NCBI RefSeq assembly: GCF_023954335.1
Contig: NZ_JAMLIE010000001.1
Coordinates: 186,001-250,000 of the forward strand
Direction: 5' to 3'
DNA length: 64,000 nucleotides
Origin: Aquamicrobium sp.
Lineage (GTDB): Bacteria; Pseudomonadota; Alphaproteobacteria; Rhizobiales; Rhizobiaceae
This document shows positions 16,892-25,330 of the stretch, piece by piece (the stretch's first letter is position 1; each line of letters opens with the position of its first letter). The notes below the pieces were generated by a model. It had not been told where the DNA came from and made no database searches. It was given only the letters and a program-made list of their open reading frames with translations. Made by a program: the position numbers and the translations under genes.

Positions 16892-17497
16892 ATGGACAAG
16901 TTCACCACGCTGACAGGCATCGCTGCCCCCTTCCCGATCGTCAATGTCGACACCGACATGATCATCCCCAAGGACTATCTCAAGACGATCAAGCGCACCG
17001 GCCTCGGCAAGGGCCTGTTCGCCGAGATGCGCTATCGCGAGGACGGCTCGGAGAACCCGGATTTCGTGCTCAACAGGCCGGCTTACCGCAAGGCGCAGAT
17101 TCTCGTCGCCGGTGACAATTTCGGCTGCGGCTCCTCGCGCGAGCACGCGCCTTGGGCGCTGCTCGACTTCGGCATCCGCTGCATCATCTCCACCTCGTTC
17201 GCCGACATCTTCTACAACAACTGCTTCAAGAACGGCGTCCTGCCGATCAAGGTCAGCCCCGAGGACCTCGAGAAGCTGCTGGACGACGCCGAGCGCGGCG
17301 CCAACGCCGTCATCACCGTCGACCTCGAGGCGATGGAGATCAGAGGCCCCGACGGCGGCGTCATCACCTTCGACCTCGACGAGTTCCGCCGCCACTGCCT
17401 GCTGAACGGGCTGGACGACATCGGCCTGACCATGGAGAAGGCCCCGTCCATCGACCGCTTCGAGAAGACGAACGCCGAAGCCCGTCCCTGGGCCTGA
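16892..17497 (+). CDS. leuD: 3-isopropylmalate dehydratase small subunit LeuD
   Basis: A 201-residue protein with the swivel-domain motifs VDTDMIIPKDYLKTI, GDNFGCGSSREHAPWALLDFG and ADIFYNNCFKNGVLP. With LeuC it isomerises 2-isopropylmalate to 3-isopropylmalate in leucine synthesis. The large subunit gene leuC is about 10 kb downstream rather than adjacent; leuB follows after 128 bases on the same strand. The length is normal for the family. Confidence 0.97.
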   Translation: MDKFTTLTGIAAPFPIVNVDTDMIIPKDYLKTIKRTGLGKGLFAEMRYREDGSENPDFVLNRPAYRKAQILVAGDNFGCGSSREHAPWALLDFGIRCIISTSFADIFYNNCFKNGVLPIKVSPEDLEKLLDDAERGANAVITVDLEAMEIRGPDGGVITFDLDEFRRHCLLNGLDDIGLTMEKAPSIDRFEKTNAEARPWA

Positions 17498-17625
17498 GGC
17501 GACATCCGGTTCGAGCGGCGGGCGGATCATCCGCCCGTTCGCCGTTTCAAGCCCGGCCGCCCAGCCGCCAGCGAGGCGCCAGCCGTATCTCTTCTGAGTC
17601 GCTCATCTCCTGAAAGGTTCCCCTC

Positions 17626-18732
17626 ATGGCATCGCGCAAACTCCTTCTCTTTCCCGGCGACGGCATCGGCCCCGAGGCGATGGCGGAAGTCCGCAAGCTG
17701 ATCGCGGTGATGAACACCGATCTCGGCGCCGGCTTCGAGACCGAGGAAGGGCTGGTCGGCGGCGGCGCCTACGACGCGCACGGCCAGTCGATCTCGGAGG
17801 ACGACGTCGCGCGGGCGCTCGCGGCCGACGCGGTGCTGTTCGGCGCGGTCGGCGGGCCGAAATGGGACGTCGTGCCCTACGAGGTGCGCCCCGAGGCCGG
17901 CCTGCTGCGGCTGCGCAAGGATCTCGAGCTGTTCGCGAACCTGCGCCCCGCCATCTGCTATCCCGCGCTCGCCGCCTCCTCCTCGCTCAAGCCGGAGGTG
18001 GTCGAGGGCCTCGACATCCTGATCCTGCGCGAATTGACCGGCGGCGTCTATTTCGGCGAGCCGAAGGAGATCATCGACCTCGGCAACGGCCAGAAGCGCG
18101 GCATCGACACCCAGGTCTACGACACCTACGAGATCGAGCGCATCGCCGGCGTCGCCTTCGAGCTGGCGCGCACGCGCAAGAACCACGTCACCTCGATGGA
18201 AAAGCGCAACGTCATGAAGTCGGGCGTGCTGTGGAACGAGGTGGTGAGCGCCACCCACAAGGCGAAGTATTCCGACGTCAAGCTCGACCATATGCTGGCC
18301 GACGCCGGCGGCATGCAGCTCGTACGCTGGCCCAAGCAGTTCGACGTCATCGTCACCGACAATCTGTTCGGCGACATGCTGTCCGACGTCGCGGCCATGC
18401 TCACCGGCTCGCTCGGCATGCTGCCCTCGGCCTCGCTCGGCGCGCCGGACGGCAAGACCGGCAAGCGCAAGGCGCTCTACGAGCCGGTCCACGGCTCCGC
18501 GCCCGACATCGCCGGCAAGGGCATCGCCAACCCGATCGCCATGATCGCCTCCTTCGCCATGTGCATGCGCTACTCGTTCAACATGGTCGCCGAGGCCGAC
18601 CGGCTGGAGGCCGCGATCTCGGCCGTTCTCGACGACGGCTACCGCACGCGCGACATCATGTCGGACGGCATGACCGAGGTGTCGACCACGACCATGGGTG
18701 ACGCGATCGTCGAGAAGTTCCGCACGCTCTGA
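17626..18732 (+). CDS. leuB: 3-isopropylmalate dehydrogenase LeuB
   Basis: A 368-residue NAD-dependent decarboxylating dehydrogenase. Diagnostic segments are LLFPGDGIGPEAM at the N-terminus, LLRLRKDLELFANLRPA, ELTGGVYFGEPK and the signature VIVTDNLFGDMLSDVAAMLTG (quoted in part as NLFGDMLSDVAAML). It oxidises 3-isopropylmalate to 2-oxoisocaproate after decarboxylation, the third committed step of leucine synthesis. CTGAAAGGTTCCCCTC precedes the ATG. It converges with a small membrane-protein gene only 27 bases beyond its end. Confidence 0.97.
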   Translation: MASRKLLLFPGDGIGPEAMAEVRKLIAVMNTDLGAGFETEEGLVGGGAYDAHGQSISEDDVARALAADAVLFGAVGGPKWDVVPYEVRPEAGLLRLRKDLELFANLRPAICYPALAASSSLKPEVVEGLDILILRELTGGVYFGEPKEIIDLGNGQKRGIDTQVYDTYEIERIAGVAFELARTRKNHVTSMEKRNVMKSGVLWNEVVSATHKAKYSDVKLDHMLADAGGMQLVRWPKQFDVIVTDNLFGDMLSDVAAMLTGSLGMLPSASLGAPDGKTGKRKALYEPVHGSAPDIAGKGIANPIAMIASFAMCMRYSFNMVAEADRLEAAISAVLDDGYRTRDIMSDGMTEVSTTTMGDAIVEKFRTL

Positions 18733-18759
18733 GCTCCCCTCATATGCGCCGGGCGGTCC

Positions 18760-19230
18760 TCACAGGAAGCCGGTGAACCGGCCGGCGACGAGGATCGCCG
18801 GCCACAGCGCGATCGACAGCACCGCCAGCGCCTTGGCGGCCGGCGGATAGGCCGTGCCGGCCGCCGCCGGCGCAGCGATCCGCCGGAACGCCCCGAAGTT
18901 CAGCCCGGCGAGGACGAGCAGCGCCAGCTTCGCCTGGAAGGCGGGATTGGCCGCGTACTCCCCCGCCCGGACCGAGAACAGGGCGAGGCCGGTCAGCGCC
19001 GCGACCGGAAAGGCGAGCGCCGCCGTGACGCGCATCAGATGCAGCAACGGCTCCCGCTCGACCCCGCGCGCGAGGCCGAGAATGCGCAGATCCATCAGCA
19101 CCACCGCGCCGACCAGCATGCCGATCGACAGGATGTGCAGCGCGTTGACCAGCGGATAGGCGTAGAACGACGCCTTCAGCGCGCCGACGACGGGCAGGCG
19201 CTCGACGGCGGCGAGGAGATCGGGCAGCAT
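18760..19230 (-). CDS. Small integral membrane protein (DUF6644-like)
   Basis: A 156-residue protein with four to five hydrophobic segments (for example NALHILSIGMLVGAVVLMDL and AALAFPVAALTGLALFSV). The histidine-containing first and second helices resemble small membrane proteins annotated DUF6644/DUF2214, sometimes proposed to bind haem; that link is recalled, not tested. The start at 19230 lies five bases after the stop of the upstream DUF6152 gene, and the two form a conserved-looking pair in which the secreted DUF6152 protein and this membrane protein are probably co-expressed. Confidence 0.7.
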   Translation of the reverse strand: MLPDLLAAVERLPVVGALKASFYAYPLVNALHILSIGMLVGAVVLMDLRILGLARGVEREPLLHLMRVTAALAFPVAALTGLALFSVRAGEYAANPAFQAKLALLVLAGLNFGAFRRIAAPAAAGTAYPPAAKALAVLSIALWPAILVAGRFTGFL

Positions 19231-19235
19231 CCCGG

Positions 19236-19622
19236 TCAGTTCGATGGCGCCCGGTCGGGATAGACGTCGTAGGTGGCGCCGTTGACGACGATCCGCGCGG
19301 CCTTCATCCAGCGTTCTGTCGCGTCGCGCGAGCGGTTGCCGATGGCGGTGACCTCGTCGCCGACCTTTGCCGTGTCCTCCATGAAGCCGGCGCGGGCCGT
19401 GGCCCGCGGCGTGGCGAGGTCGACGCGCCACACCTCGCCCTCCACGTCCACGTCCAGCGTCGGGTGCGGATTGCCGTAATAGATCGCGGTGATGGTGCCG
19501 GTCAGCTCGAAGAACCCGTCCTCGGTCCAGGCCCAGCCGTGATGCGCGAGCGCCGCGGGCGCGCCGGAAGCGGCGAGCGCCGCGGCGGCGAGGGCGGCGC
19601 GGAAGAAGGCGGAGACGGCCAT
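19236..19622 (-). CDS. DUF6152 family secreted protein
   Basis: A 128-residue protein with a clear signal peptide (hydrophobic residues 5-24, ending PAALA before HHGWAW). The mature part has TEDGFFELTGTITAIYYGNPHP and VWRVDLATP, characteristic of DUF6152. AGGAGGAACAC precedes the ATG at 19622. Members are periplasmic and of unknown function, often encoded next to small membrane proteins as here; the His-rich start of the mature chain (HHGW) might bind metal, which is only a guess. Confidence 0.8.
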   Translation of the reverse strand: MAVSAFFRAALAAAALAASGAPAALAHHGWAWTEDGFFELTGTITAIYYGNPHPTLDVDVEGEVWRVDLATPRATARAGFMEDTAKVGDEVTAIGNRSRDATERWMKAARIVVNGATYDVYPDRAPSN

Positions 19623-19773
19623 GTGTTCCTCCTGCATCGGATCAGCCTCCCCGCCGGAAAGCCTATGGTGCGCCGGGCGGGCGTCAAATCACTTACGCCT
19701 GATCGCCGCGATGGCGCCGATTGACTCTTGTGCCGAAGGGCGTAAAAGGCGGGCGCGAACCGGGATCAACGCG

Positions 19774-19905
19774 ATGCGCGGCCTTGTGACTGCATTTCTG
19801 GCACTTTACGCCTCCGGCGGGATTTTCTCCGCGCCAGAGGCCGGGTCCTCGCGCGTGCATTCCGGCAAAACCACGGCCAAGACCACGACCGCGAAAACGG
19901 TCTGA
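19774..19905 (+). CDS. Possible 43-residue small ORF in the gap before asd
   Basis: The gap 19623-20097 (475 bases) between the divergent DUF6152 and asd genes has no recognised gene. This short frame has a hydrophobic N-terminus (MRGLVTAFLALYASGG) and a Lys/Thr-rich tail (KTTAKTTTAKTV). GGGATCAACGCG precedes the ATG. It could be a small secreted peptide or chance. The rest of the gap holds a GC-rich hairpin (CCCCGC at 19958-19963 with GCGGGG at 19972-19977) and presumably the asd promoter, which I could not place. Confidence 0.2.
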   Translation: MRGLVTAFLALYASGGIFSAPEAGSSRVHSGKTTAKTTTAKTV

Positions 19906-20097
19906 TCCCCTTTGGCCTGCTCGCCCCTCTCCCCGGGTCCGGCCCGAGGGAGGCGGACCCCGCGGCGGCCGGCGGGGCTTCTCCTGAACGAACAAGCGGA
20001 GAGATCGAGCGCGATGCCGAACCGAAAGCCCGTCTGAATCGAACGCGGCGGCCGGTTTTTCCGGGACGGGATCGCGCTCCGACAAGGAGCAACCGGA

Positions 20098-21132
20098 ATG
20101 GGTTTCAAGATTGCAGTCGCTGGCGCCACCGGCAATGTCGGGCGCGAAATGCTCACCATCCTCGAGGAACGCGGCTTCCCCGCCGACGAGGTCGTGGCGC
20201 TCGCCTCGCGCCGCTCGGTCGGCACGGAAGTGTCCTACGGCGACAGGACGCTGAAGGTGAAGGACCTCGCCACCTACGATTTCTCCGACACCGACATCTG
20301 CCTGATGTCGGCCGGCGGCAACGTCTCCAAGGAATGGTCGCCGAAGATCGGCGCGCAAGGGTGCGTCGTCATCGACAACTCCTCGGCCTGGCGCTACGAC
20401 GCCGACGTGCCGCTGATCGTCCCGGAAGTGAACCCCGATGCGGTCGAGGGTTTCTCGAAGCGCAACATCATCGCCAACCCCAACTGCTCGACGGCCCAGC
20501 TCGTCGTCGCGCTGAAGCCGCTGCATGACCGCGCCACCATCAGGCGCGTCGTCGTCGCCACCTACCAGTCGGTCTCGGGCGCTGGCAAGGAGGGCATGGA
20601 CGAGCTGTTCACCCAGACGCGCGCCGTCTTCGTCAACGATCCGGTCGAGCGCAAGAAGTTCACCAAGCGCATCGCCTTCAACGTCATTCCCCATATCGAC
20701 GTCTTCATGGAAGACGGCCAGACCAAGGAGGAGTGGAAGGTGACGGCCGAGACCAAGAAGATGCTCGACCCGAAGATCAAGGTCACCTGCACGGCCGTGC
20801 GCGTGCCGGTGTTCATCGGCCATTCCGAGGCCGTCAACATCGAGTTCGAGAAGCCGATCACCGCCGACGAGGCGCGCGACATCCTGCGCGAGGCGCCCGG
20901 CTGCCTCGTCATCGACAAGCGCGAGGACGGCGGCTACATCACGCCGCACGAATCCGCCGGCGAGGACGCGACCTATATCAGCCGCATCCGCGAGGACCCG
21001 ACCATCGACAACGGCCTCAACATGTGGGTCGTCTCCGACAACCTGCGCAAGGGCGCGGCGCTGAACACGGTGCAGATCGCCGAGTTGCTCGTCGCGCGCG
21101 GCCTGATCCAGCCGAAGAAGCAGGCCGCCTGA
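20098..21132 (+). CDS. asd: Aspartate-semialdehyde dehydrogenase
   Basis: A 344-residue NADP-dependent enzyme. The nucleotide-binding loop is VAGATGNVGREML, the catalytic cysteine is in NPNCSTAQ (about residue 130), and SVSGAGKEGMDEL and RVPVFIGHSEAVN follow. It reduces aspartyl phosphate to aspartate semialdehyde, the branch point to lysine, threonine and methionine; dapF for the lysine branch lies about 19 kb away. AAGGAGCAACCGGA precedes the ATG. A strong hairpin terminator lies about 85 bases beyond the stop. Confidence 0.97.
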   Translation: MGFKIAVAGATGNVGREMLTILEERGFPADEVVALASRRSVGTEVSYGDRTLKVKDLATYDFSDTDICLMSAGGNVSKEWSPKIGAQGCVVIDNSSAWRYDADVPLIVPEVNPDAVEGFSKRNIIANPNCSTAQLVVALKPLHDRATIRRVVVATYQSVSGAGKEGMDELFTQTRAVFVNDPVERKKFTKRIAFNVIPHIDVFMEDGQTKEEWKVTAETKKMLDPKIKVTCTAVRVPVFIGHSEAVNIEFEKPITADEARDILREAPGCLVIDKREDGGYITPHESAGEDATYISRIREDPTIDNGLNMWVVSDNLRKGAALNTVQIAELLVARGLIQPKKQAA

Positions 21133-21218
21133 CCTGCTTTCCCATCCGGTGGCGCTGCCGCAAAGGCCCGCGCCACCGCCTCAGGCGGGCGAGGCGGGCC
21201 AGATAGAGCTCATGCGAG

Positions 21219-21250
21219 AAGGAGAAAGCCTAGCCGGCTTTCTCCTTTTT
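21219..21250 (+). terminator. Intrinsic terminator of asd, shared with the end of the opposite gene
   Basis: A perfect 12-base stem (AAGGAGAAAGCC pairing with GGCTTTCTCCTT) closes a five-base loop and is followed by TTT on the plus strand. The minus-strand gene at 21230-21415 ends within this hairpin, so its last codons and stop are written by one arm of the stem. Confidence 0.85.
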
Positions 21251-21415
21251 CGTGTCGGCGTCCGCCGGCGTCGAGATCGGGGCTTGAACGGGCGCCTTGA
21301 TGCTGGCGACGGTCCCCTTGTCGACCGAGGCGGTCGTGTCGCGTTTCATCGGGCAGGCGCTCGCCACGGACAGCGAAAGTCCAAGAGCGGCGGCTACGGC
21401 AAGAACGGTCTTCAT
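21230..21415 (-). CDS. Small secreted or lipid-anchored protein, unknown function
   Basis: A 61-residue protein with a signal sequence (MKTVLAVAAALGLSLSVASA) followed by C21. The ASAC context is a weak lipobox, so either signal peptidase could act. The mature part is about 40 residues, charged and Thr/Lys-rich, with no recognised domain. GAGGAGACCACGC precedes the ATG, a good ribosome binding site. Its 3' end coincides with the asd terminator hairpin. Confidence 0.65.
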   Translation of the reverse strand: MKTVLAVAAALGLSLSVASACPMKRDTTASVDKGTVASIKAPVQAPISTPADADTKKEKAG

Positions 21416-21685
21416 GCGTGGTCTCCTCGGCTTGCTTGGTTGACATGCCGGACAGCGGGCCGGGCAACTGCGCGATCCTGCCGCCCCGGCCTGCTTCCTT
21501 TGCCGCATCGTGCGACACCGGACGAATCCCGTCCGGCCGCAAAATGCTCCGGGCAACGACAGGAAGGCTAGCAGCCGTTCGCGGCTTCGCCAAATCACGT
21601 TTGGCGTGAAACGGACACGGGAACCATTCGCGGCGTCTTCGCATTTCCCGTTGGTCCGGCAACATTACAGTGCAAGGAGAGGGTC

Positions 21686-21937
21686 ATGGACGACGCAGGC
21701 ATCGGCTGGATCGCGGCCATCATCATCGGCGGTCTCGCCGGCTGGATCGCATCCAACTTCATGAACAGCAACACCGGCGTTCTCGCCAACATCATTCTCG
21801 GCATCGTCGGCGCAGCGGTGGCGAGCTTCCTGCTCGGCCTGCTCGGCGTCTCGTTCGGCGGCTGGCTCGGCTATCTCGTCGCCGGCTTCGTCGGCGCCTG
21901 CATCCTGATCGCCGGCGCGCGCGCCGTCAGGAGCTGA
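21686..21937 (+). CDS. GlsB/YeaQ/YmgE family stress-response membrane protein
   Basis: An 83-residue, very hydrophobic protein with three transmembrane helices rich in glycine: GWIAAIIIGGLAGWIAS, VLANIILGIVGAAVASFLLG and LGYLVAGFVGACILIAGA. This is the transglycosylase-associated (GlsB/YeaQ) family, inner-membrane proteins induced by general stress, with no known activity. CAAGGAGAGGGTC precedes the ATG. Confidence 0.9.
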   Translation: MDDAGIGWIAAIIIGGLAGWIASNFMNSNTGVLANIILGIVGAAVASFLLGLLGVSFGGWLGYLVAGFVGACILIAGARAVRS

Positions 21938-21959
21938 CGCGCCAGCCGCGCGGCAGGGG

Positions 21960-23042
21960 TTACCGGATCGCCTCGACCCGGTAGCCCTTTTCGCGCAGCA
22001 GCTCGATCACGCCTTCCTCGCCGGGCAGGTGCAGCGCGCCGACGGCGATGAAGGCCCCGCCCGCGTCGATGAAGGGCGCGGCGCGGTCGGCCATGGTGCG
22101 GTTGCGCGCCGTGACCATGGTTTCCTCGAAGGCGGAGAAGCCGGCAGCGTCGGCATCGCCGCCGGCCGGCAGCGCGGCGCGGAAGAACGGCCAGAACATG
22201 CCGGTCTCCTCGGCGAGATAAAGCACCACCATCGTCTCGATCACGTCGTCGACGGCCTCGCCCAGCTTCAGCGTATCGATCAGCCCGCGAATGTGGAACT
22301 CCATCGGCAGCGACGCCATCGCGCCGAGCTGGTCGGCGATGGTCTCCAGCCCGCCCAGCGCCTTGCCCGCCGCCTCGCCGTCATTCGCCAGTTGGGCGTC
22401 GAGCACCGGCGCGCCGGCCGCCTTGCGCGCATGCTCGCAGGCCGGCAGCGCCACCATCGCCGAGATCATCCACGGCTTCATCTTGGCGACGCTCGCCGGC
22501 GGGATGCCGCGTTCGGCGAGCGCGGCCTCGAGCGCGGCCCGCTCGCTCTCGGGCACCAGCGACAAGAGCGTCGTGCCGTCTGTGAACATGGTCAGCTCCG
22601 GATTGGCGAGCATCGCCGCCATCACCTTGGCCTGGTCGAGCACCTCGGTCGTCTCGATGACCACGGTCGAGGACCCGCCGAACGCCTCCCTTGCCTTAGG
22701 GCCGAGCGCGACCACGCGCGGGTCGGCCATGTGCATGGTGCCGAAGAGGTGGGACGGCTCCACCCCGTCCTTCTCGATCCGCCACAGAACGCCCTTGCCG
22801 TTGACGACTTCGGCCGCCTCGGCGCGGATGTCGGCCAGCTTGCCCGGATCGTCGCGCTCCAGCGCCGCGAGGAGGTTCTCGCCGGTGCAGGCAACCGGCG
22901 GCGCGCCCTGCGCCGCCGCGCGCGGAACGGAAAAGGCCAGCGTCGCCAGCAAGGCGGCGAGGAAAAGGATGTTGAGCGCCGCCAGTCCCTTCAGGGCAAG
23001 CTCGGCGGCGCGTTCGGAAATTGCGAGGCTGCGCGGGTTCAT
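21960..23042 (-). CDS. TraB/GumN family protein
   Basis: A 360-residue protein with one N-terminal hydrophobic segment (about residues 18-45, ending SVPRAAAQG), which is a signal peptide or membrane anchor, followed by the TraB/GumN domain: VLWRIEKDG, HLFGTMHMADPRVVAL and the C-terminal AFIAVGALHLPGEEGVIELL. The GTMH and GALHL motifs are shared with the Tiki/TraB metalloprotease-like fold. Members are predicted secreted hydrolases; the substrate is not known. It is convergent with the GlsB gene. Confidence 0.88.
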   Translation of the reverse strand: MNPRSLAISERAAELALKGLAALNILFLAALLATLAFSVPRAAAQGAPPVACTGENLLAALERDDPGKLADIRAEAAEVVNGKGVLWRIEKDGVEPSHLFGTMHMADPRVVALGPKAREAFGGSSTVVIETTEVLDQAKVMAAMLANPELTMFTDGTTLLSLVPESERAALEAALAERGIPPASVAKMKPWMISAMVALPACEHARKAAGAPVLDAQLANDGEAAGKALGGLETIADQLGAMASLPMEFHIRGLIDTLKLGEAVDDVIETMVVLYLAEETGMFWPFFRAALPAGGDADAAGFSAFEETMVTARNRTMADRAAPFIDAGGAFIAVGALHLPGEEGVIELLREKGYRVEAIR

Positions 23043-23105
23043 GCCTGCACGCTAGCGGCGAAATGCGGCCAAACCGTTAAGCGCGGCGGTGGATGACGAG
23101 GCCGC

Positions 23106-23528
23106 TCACATCTTCTCGCCGGGCAGGCGGCTGGCCTGCGCCACCCAGTCGGCGAACCGCGCCTCGTCGAACGCCTCGCCCTCGTGGATGTGGAAATAGC
23201 GCACGTTCTGCTGCTTCGACGCCACCGGCGGCACGGGGTCGAGCGCCGCGCCTCGGAAGAACGCGACCTTGATGTATCTGGTCATGCAGTGGAAGCTCAG
23301 GAACCAGAGGCCGTCCTCCACGCCGTAGAGGGGCGAGTTCCATTTCACCGCCTTGCACACGCCGGGAACCGTGCGCGCGATGATGGCGTCGATGCGGCGG
23401 CCGACGCCGCTTTTCCAGCCCGGCATGGCGGCGAGATAGGCCTCGACCGGCGCGTCGCCGTAACCCTTGGGGATCTGCGGGTTGCCGCCCGACAAGAGCA
23501 CGGGCTTGTCCGTCGCTTTCCCTGCCAT
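23106..23528 (-). CDS. DUF1801 domain-containing protein
   Basis: A 140-residue protein (VEAYLAAMPGWKSGVGRRIDAII, in part; AVKWNSPLYGVEDGLWFLSFH; YIKVAFFRGAAL) matching the DUF1801/YdhG-like fold, whose function is unknown. The ATG at 23528 follows AAGGAGAATGCG; an in-frame ATG at 23582 would read through part of the dispersed repeat and is rejected. The gene is downstream of xerC on the same strand with the repeat element between them. Confidence 0.88.
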   Translation of the reverse strand: MAGKATDKPVLLSGGNPQIPKGYGDAPVEAYLAAMPGWKSGVGRRIDAIIARTVPGVCKAVKWNSPLYGVEDGLWFLSFHCMTRYIKVAFFRGAALDPVPPVASKQQNVRYFHIHEGEAFDEARFADWVAQASRLPGEKM

Positions 23529-23540
23529 CGCATTCTCCTT

Positions 23541-23646
23541 CTGGAGCATTTTGCAGTCAGACGGAATCGTCTGACGTCGCATAAATGCGGCTAAGAAAAA
23601 ACTGGAGCAGCGGAGCCGGCGTTCGTCAGAACGCCCGCTGCTCTAG
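23541..23646. repeat. Dispersed structured intergenic element, copy 1
   Basis: A 106-base element closely similar to the one at 50932-51039. Both contain GAGCATTTTGCA, AAATGCGGCTAA and TTCGTCAGAA in the same order. Here hairpin 1 is GTCAGACG (23556-23563) with CGTCTGAC (23568-23575), and hairpin 2 is GAGCAGCGG (23605-23613) with CCGCTGCTC (23635-23643). The right end, read on the minus strand, is CTAGAGCA and supplies the TAG stop of xerC. Confidence 0.85.
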
Positions 23647-24581
23647 GCGCGCGGATGCGCGGCGTCGTAGATGTCGAGCAACCGCGCCGTGTCGACGCCG
23701 GTGTAGATCTGCGTGGTGGAAAGGCTGGCGTGGCCCAAAAGTTCCTGGATGGTGCGCAGATCGCCGCCGCCGGCCAGGAGGTGAGTGGCGAAGGAATGGC
23801 GCAGCGCATGCGGCGTCGCGCTGTCGGGCAGGCCGAGCGCCGAGCGCAGCCTGACCATCTCGCGCTGGACGATCTCGGGCCTGAGCGGCCCGCCGCGCGC
23901 GCCGCGGAACAGCGGCCCGTCGGCATCGAGATGGAAAGGGCAGAGCCGGCGGTATTCGGCGACGGCCCGCAGCGCGGCCGGCAACACCGGGGCGAGCCGC
24001 GTCTTGCCGCCCTTGCCGGTGACGCGCAGCATCGTCCCGCTCTCGTCCGCGAGGTCGCTTCCGGTCAGCGCCAGCGCCTCGGAGATGCGCAGGCCGCAGC
24101 CGTAGAGCAGCGTCAGCACGGCGGCGTTGCGGGCCGCGATCCACGGCTCGTCCGCGAGCTGCCCCTCGGCCGAGACGACCGTGCGCGCGTCGCGCGCGGT
24201 CAGCGGCCGCGGCAGCGATTTCGGCTGCTTCGGCGCGCGCATCGCCGCCGCGCCGGCCGCGTTGACCAGCCCGCGCCGCTCGAGGAAACGCAGGAACGAG
24301 CGGATGCCGGCAAGCCCGCGCCCGAGCGAGCGGGCGCCGACGCCGTCCTTGCGCCGCCGGGCGAGGAAGGCGCGCAGGTCGACCGGCTTCAATGCCGCGA
24401 TATCGGCGATGCCAGGCGCGCCGCCATTGTACCCGGTCATGAAATGCAGGAACTGGCGCGTGTCGCGCTCATAGGCCTCGACCGTCGCCGGCGACAGCCG
24501 CCGCTCGCCCGCCAGCGCGGCAAGCCAATCTGCCCGCGCCTTCTGCAAGTCAGGCCCGGCGGGGATGAGGAACTGTTCCAT
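23643..24581 (-). CDS. xerC: Tyrosine recombinase XerC
   Basis: A 312-residue site-specific recombinase. The N-terminal SAM-like DNA-binding domain (about 15-110) is followed by the catalytic domain with Arg in LLYGCGLRISEAL, Lys in VTGKGGKTR, His-x-x-Arg in HALRHSFATHLL, His in LLGHASLSTTQIYTGVD and the tyrosine in QIYTGVD. It resolves chromosome dimers at dif with XerD. The ATG at 24581 (MEQFLIP) is preferred over an upstream in-frame ATG. Its TAG stop lies in the end of a dispersed repeat. XerD is the alternative, but the gene's length and N-terminus suit XerC. Confidence 0.88.
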   Translation of the reverse strand: MEQFLIPAGPDLQKARADWLAALAGERRLSPATVEAYERDTRQFLHFMTGYNGGAPGIADIAALKPVDLRAFLARRRKDGVGARSLGRGLAGIRSFLRFLERRGLVNAAGAAAMRAPKQPKSLPRPLTARDARTVVSAEGQLADEPWIAARNAAVLTLLYGCGLRISEALALTGSDLADESGTMLRVTGKGGKTRLAPVLPAALRAVAEYRRLCPFHLDADGPLFRGARGGPLRPEIVQREMVRLRSALGLPDSATPHALRHSFATHLLAGGGDLRTIQELLGHASLSTTQIYTGVDTARLLDIYDAAHPRA

Positions 24582-24639
24582 GCCGCCACTGTGGAGGATC
24601 GTGGTTAGCGCCCGGTGAATCAAACCGCTTTCCCGAAAA

Positions 24640-24745
24640 CCCGCCAAACGGCCGCAGGCCGCAAGCCCGACCGGGCGTCGGGCCTCGTGGCCCGCCCCCG
24701 CGGAGGGCCAGCCGCCGGAGGCGGCGGTGCGGCCCGTGAGCGAGA
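24640..24745. repeat. GC-rich palindromic intergenic stretch between xerC and rimM
   Basis: The gap between the divergent xerC and rimM genes is nearly all G and C and holds several nested inverted repeats, for example GGCCGCAGGCC at about 24651, GACCGGGCGTCGGGCC and GCCGCCGGAGGCGGC at about 24710. It looks like a degenerate palindromic repeat unit of the kind scattered through rhizobial genomes rather than a gene; no promoter could be placed. Confidence 0.4.
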
Positions 24746-24784
24746 AACATTGATCCCCGCCCGCCGCGCCGCTACAGACGAGCG

Positions 24785-25330
24785 ATGAAAAAGCTCGAAA
24801 ATCCGGTCCGGATGGCGACCATCGGCGCGGCGCACGGCGTCAGGGGCGAGGTGCGGGTCAAGACCTTCACCGGCGACCCGCTGGCGCTGGGCGACTACGG
24901 CCCGCTTCAGGACGAGACGGGCCGGACCTACACGGTCGCCGCGCTGCGTCCGGCCAAGACCGTGCTCGTGGTGCGCTTCCGCGAGATCACCTCGCGCGAG
25001 GCGGCGGAAGGCGCGACCGGCACCGCGCTCTATGTCGACCGCTCGGCGCTGCCCGACGAGCTCGAAGAGGACGAGTTCTACCATGCCGACCTGATCGGCC
25101 TTGCCGTCCGCGACGAGACGGGCGGCGAGATCGGCAGGATCGCGGCGATGCAGGATTTCGGCGGCGGCGACATCGTCGAGATCGCGCTCGCCGGCGGCCG
25201 GACGGCGATGGTGCCGTTCACGCTGGCGGCGATTCCCGAGATTTCGATCGCGGGCGGCTTCGTCCGCATCGACACGGCGGCGGCCGGGCTCGGCGAGGAC
25301 GAGGACGGCGAAGGCGGGGAAGGAGAATGA
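24785..25330 (+). CDS. rimM: 16S rRNA processing protein RimM
   Basis: A 181-residue ribosome maturation factor. The N-terminal RimM domain (ATIGAAHGVRGEVRVKTFTGDP) is followed by a PRC-barrel (YHADLIGLAVRDETGGEIG) and a Glu/Gly-rich acidic tail (GEDEDGEGGEGE). It helps assemble the head of the 30S subunit by binding S19. It overlaps trmD by four bases (ATGA at 25327-25330), the usual rimM-trmD-rplS order. Confidence 0.96.
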   Translation: MKKLENPVRMATIGAAHGVRGEVRVKTFTGDPLALGDYGPLQDETGRTYTVAALRPAKTVLVVRFREITSREAAEGATGTALYVDRSALPDELEEDEFYHADLIGLAVRDETGGEIGRIAAMQDFGGGDIVEIALAGGRTAMVPFTLAAIPEISIAGGFVRIDTAAAGLGEDEDGEGGEGE

